Assembly (NCBI GenBank): GCA_947495165.1
Contig: CANLXM010000001.1
Location: 930,001 to 994,000, forward strand
Direction of reading: 5' to 3'
Length of the DNA: 64,000 bases
From: an uncultured Cellulomonadaceae bacterium
GTDB taxonomy: Bacteria > Actinomycetota > Actinomycetes > Actinomycetales > Cellulomonadaceae
Shown here: positions 61,665-64,000 of the stretch, in pieces
Numbering within the stretch: the stretch's first letter is position 1
Layout: every line of letters starts with the position of its first letter
The notes under the pieces: generated by a model
What the model saw: only the letters and a program-made list of their open reading frames with translations
What the model was told of the DNA's origin: nothing
Databases searched by the model: none
Translations under genes and position numbers: made by a program

Positions 61665-63182
61665 TTGACCAAGTTCATCCTGCGCAGACTGGGGATCTCG
61701 TTCCTCGTCCTGCTCGGCGGATCCCTGCTGTTGTACGTCCTGACGATCAACTCGGGCGACCCGATCAAGGACCTCCGCGAGAGCAACGCGGACAACCGGG
61801 AATATCTGATCAGTCAGCGCATCGAGAACATGGGTCTCGACCAGCCGTGGTACTCCCGGTACTGGGAGTGGCTGTCGGGTGCGGCCAAGTGCGTCAAGCT
61901 CGAGTGCGACCTCGGTACGAACCGCAGCGGCGTGGACGTGACCAGCCTGTTGGGCAACGCCGCAGCGTCGACGCTGCGGCTGGTGATCCTCGCGACCGTG
62001 CTCGCGATCGTCATCGGCATCACCGTCGGCATCCTCACCGCGATCCGCCAGTACTCCGGGTTCGACTATTTCGTGACGTTCCTGGCCTTCCTCTTCTTCT
62101 CGCTGCCCGTGTTCTGGGCCGCTGTCCTCCTCAAGGAGTACGGCGCCATCCGGTTCAACGACTGGATCGTCGAACCGACGTTCACGCCCATGCAGATCGC
62201 CGTCGCCGCCCTGCTGATCGGGTTTGCGCTGCAGGCGGTCCTGGGCGGCGACCGGAAGCGGCGTTCCCTCACGTTCGGCGCTGCTGTGGTGTTCGTCGGC
62301 GCGCTCATGGCGTACTTCTCCGCGGTCGAGTGGGCCCGGCGTCCGGCGTTCGGTCCGGTGCTGATCCTCGTCGTGGGCGTCGCCGTGGCCATCGGTGCCA
62401 CCGCGCTCATGGCCGGCCTCAACAACCGCAAGGTCCTGTGGGCCGCGCTGACCACCGCCGCGGCCGGGCTCGTCGCCTACTTCGTCTTTCTCCCCGTCCT
62501 GCGCGAGCCCACCTGGGTCTCGTTGCTGAGCATCCTCGCGCTCGTGGTCGCGCTCGGTGCGGTGAGCGGATGGTTCTGGGGCGGATACTCGCGTCGACTG
62601 GCCATGGGCGTCTCGGTCACCGTCGGTGTGGTCATGGCGCTCCTGATCGTCGTCGACCGCGCGGTCGCCGGATGGATGGGGCTGCTCGACATCAAGGGTC
62701 GACCGATCTCCACGATCGGCTCTCAGACCCCGAACTTCACCGGCGACTTCTGGGAGTCGTTCCTCGACAAGGGCGTCCAGATCATCTTGCCGACGATCGT
62801 GCTGACTCTGGTGTCGGTCGCGTCCTACACGCGGTACACGCGCTCGTCGATGCTCGAGGTGCTCGAGCAGGACTACGTGCGGACCGCACGCTCGAAGGGC
62901 CTCTCGGAGCGGGTCGTCATCGTGAAGCACGGCTTCCGCAACGCGCTCATCCCGATCACCACGATCGTCGCGTTCGACTTCGCGGGCCTGATCGGCGGCG
63001 CGATCATCACGGAGCGCGTGTTCGGCTGGAAGGGCATGGGTGAGCTGTTCCAGACCGGGCTCGACACCGTCGACCCCGCGCCGGTCATGGCGTTCTTCCT
63101 CGTCACCGGGACCGCCGCCGTGCTGATGAACCTCGCCGCCGACCTGGCGTACGCGATCCTCGACCCGCGAATCCGGCGGTGA
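61665..63182 (+). CDS. Peptide ABC transporter permease DppB-like with large internal insertion
   Basis: A ~505-aa membrane protein. The N-terminal TM (FILRRLGISFLVLLGGSLLLY) and the C-terminal EAA region (EQDYVRTARSKGLSERVVIV, KHGFRNALIPI) match DppB/OppB permeases. Ordinary family members are about 310-340 aa. Here an insertion of ~170 residues (~185-355) adds roughly five hydrophobic segments between conserved TM helices. No ATG is present near the N-terminus; TTG 61665 is chosen because GAAGGG lies 9 nt upstream. Other TTGs at 61656 and 61629 are possible. Confidence 0.88.
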   Translation: MTKFILRRLGISFLVLLGGSLLLYVLTINSGDPIKDLRESNADNREYLISQRIENMGLDQPWYSRYWEWLSGAAKCVKLECDLGTNRSGVDVTSLLGNAAASTLRLVILATVLAIVIGITVGILTAIRQYSGFDYFVTFLAFLFFSLPVFWAAVLLKEYGAIRFNDWIVEPTFTPMQIAVAALLIGFALQAVLGGDRKRRSLTFGAAVVFVGALMAYFSAVEWARRPAFGPVLILVVGVAVAIGATALMAGLNNRKVLWAALTTAAAGLVAYFVFLPVLREPTWVSLLSILALVVALGAVSGWFWGGYSRRLAMGVSVTVGVVMALLIVVDRAVAGWMGLLDIKGRPISTIGSQTPNFTGDFWESFLDKGVQIILPTIVLTLVSVASYTRYTRSSMLEVLEQDYVRTARSKGLSERVVIVKHGFRNALIPITTIVAFDFAGLIGGAIITERVFGWKGMGELFQTGLDTVDPAPVMAFFLVTGTAAVLMNLAADLAYAILDPRIRR

Positions 63183-63254
63183 CCCCCGTGCGGACCATCC
63201 TGACCAGCGCGGCAAGCCCCACCTGCGTGGGCGCGACCGACCTCGGAGAGCGCA

Positions 63255-64000
63255 ATGACTGACCCGAACAAGCCCCACCGGCCCGAGAAGGTCCCCACCC
63301 CCAGCGGCGGCGGCGGCATCAACCCCGAGACGGCGCTGATGGACCCCGCGGCCGTCACTGCGCCTGCCGCGCAGAAGTCCTACAGCCAGAACCAGCTGGT
63401 GCTCCGCCGGTTCTTGCGGCACAAGGGCGCGATGGCCTCGGTTCTCGTGCTCCTGTTCGTGTCGATCCTCGCGTTCACGTCGATCGGCTTCGGCCCGATC
63501 CCCGGGTGGTGGGACAAGGACTTCACGCGCGCTGCGGACATCGTCAACGGCGGGCGCCCCACGCTGTCGCTCGTGCCCTTCTCGCTCGGGGAGCACCCGT
63601 TCGGGCAGGAGTCCACGGGCAAGGACTACTTCGCGCTCGTGATGAAGGGCACCCAGGTGTCGCTCGTGATCGCGCTCGTCGTGGGTCTGCTCGCGACGCT
63701 CATCGGGACGGTCATCGGCGGGCTCGCGGGCTACTACCGCGGCTGGGTCGAGGCGGTCCTGATGCGCTTGACCGACCTCTTCATCGTCATCCCGCTCCTG
63801 GTGCTCGCTGCGGTGCTCGGCCAGATCGCTTCCCGCTGGGGCATGATCGGCCTCGCCCTGGTCCTCGCCGGCGTCACGTGGACCGGTCTCGCGCGGCTCG
63901 TGCGGGGTGAGGTGCTGTCCCTGCGCGAGCGCGAGTTCGTCGCCTCGGCGCGCGCGATCGGCACCGGCTCGCGCCGGATCATCTTCAAGCACATCCTCCC
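63255..64000 (+). CDS. Peptide ABC transporter permease DppC-like (cut by window edge)
   Basis: Open frame from ATG 63255 with GGAGAG upstream, running off the right edge (248 codons visible). A ~60-residue hydrophilic N-terminus leads to the first TM (ASVLVLLFVSILAFTSIGFG). The DppC-type EHPFGQESTGKDYFALVMKG-like motif follows, then two to three more helices and the EAA motif RERE-FVASARAIGTGSRRII. It is the second permease of the operon; the ATPase genes presumably follow. Confidence 0.93.
   Translation, partial: MTDPNKPHRPEKVPTPSGGGGINPETALMDPAAVTAPAAQKSYSQNQLVLRRFLRHKGAMASVLVLLFVSILAFTSIGFGPIPGWWDKDFTRAADIVNGGRPTLSLVPFSLGEHPFGQESTGKDYFALVMKGTQVSLVIALVVGLLATLIGTVIGGLAGYYRGWVEAVLMRLTDLFIVIPLLVLAAVLGQIASRWGMIGLALVLAGVTWTGLARLVRGEVLSLREREFVASARAIGTGSRRIIFKHIL

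Noticed and set aside
59589..63992. A 1467-codon open frame on the minus strand
   Set aside because: It is antisense to the peptide ABC operon and has the Arg/Asp/His-rich, motif-free composition produced by reading G+C-rich codons in the wrong frame.

Overview
The window is very G+C-rich (roughly 70% or more by eye), gene-dense, and full of 4-nt ATGA/GTGA stop-start overlaps and GTG/TTG starts. Actinobacterial families recur: a DUF222/HNH endonuclease, DUF3090 beside an SCO1664-type kinase-like protein and a histidine phosphatase, an ECF42-type sigma factor with a YCII/DGPF partner, and a Ycf46-like AAA ATPase. Together with many plant-sugar genes (a GH42 beta-galactosidase and two complete sugar ABC importers) this suggests an actinomycete of the Cellulomonas/Oerskovia type. 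The genus is inference. No rRNA, tRNA or CRISPR array was recognised.

Layout. 1-7028: a beta-galactoside locus, with GH42 divergent from a binding protein, two permeases and a LacI repressor. 7083-9332: a luciferase-like monooxygenase fused to a BBE-type FAD oxidase. 9413-14892: a carbohydrate-binding lipoprotein, a VTC-domain protein and a DUF4956 membrane protein, divergent from an OmpR-type two-component system. 15007-20203: a soluble tandem-GAF chemoreceptor, a YciO-type YrdC protein, a TfoX remnant, a cupredoxin lipoprotein, a Gfo/Idh/MocA oxidoreductase and a UPF0303 protein. 20247-31664: MFS, ppc, a HIT protein, the AAA ATPase with a membrane partner, the ECF sigma/DGPF pair, a flavodoxin, fumC and a beta-carbonic anhydrase. 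31822-36281: a second sugar ABC operon in the order binding protein, two permeases, ATPase. 36286-48093: a PfkB kinase, xseB, xseA, ispH, cysM, rmuC, an ABC exporter, a drug-type MFS and the DUF222/HNH protein. 48216-49301: ychF.

49281-56409 is the accessory region. It is inserted exactly at the 3' end of ychF. Its last 20 nt, GAGTTCCGCTTCAACGTCTA, recur unchanged at 54900 and with two mismatches at 56390. The first segment carries a type III restriction-modification system and an integrase that has lost its catalytic domain. The second carries one lower-G+C gene for a protein with a CBS-like pair and a C-terminal R-N-x3-H (HEPN RNase-type) motif, which is the best candidate here for an undescribed defence or toxin protein. 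Conserved chromosomal genes resume at 56456, and the window ends in an oligopeptide ABC operon cut by its right edge.

Regulation. Fourteen starts have a TAnnnT -10-like hexamer 6-8 nt upstream (nine at exactly 6) and mostly no Shine-Dalgarno sequence, which indicates widespread leaderless transcription. In two gene pairs the upstream gene's TAG stop codon is also the TAG of the next gene's -10.
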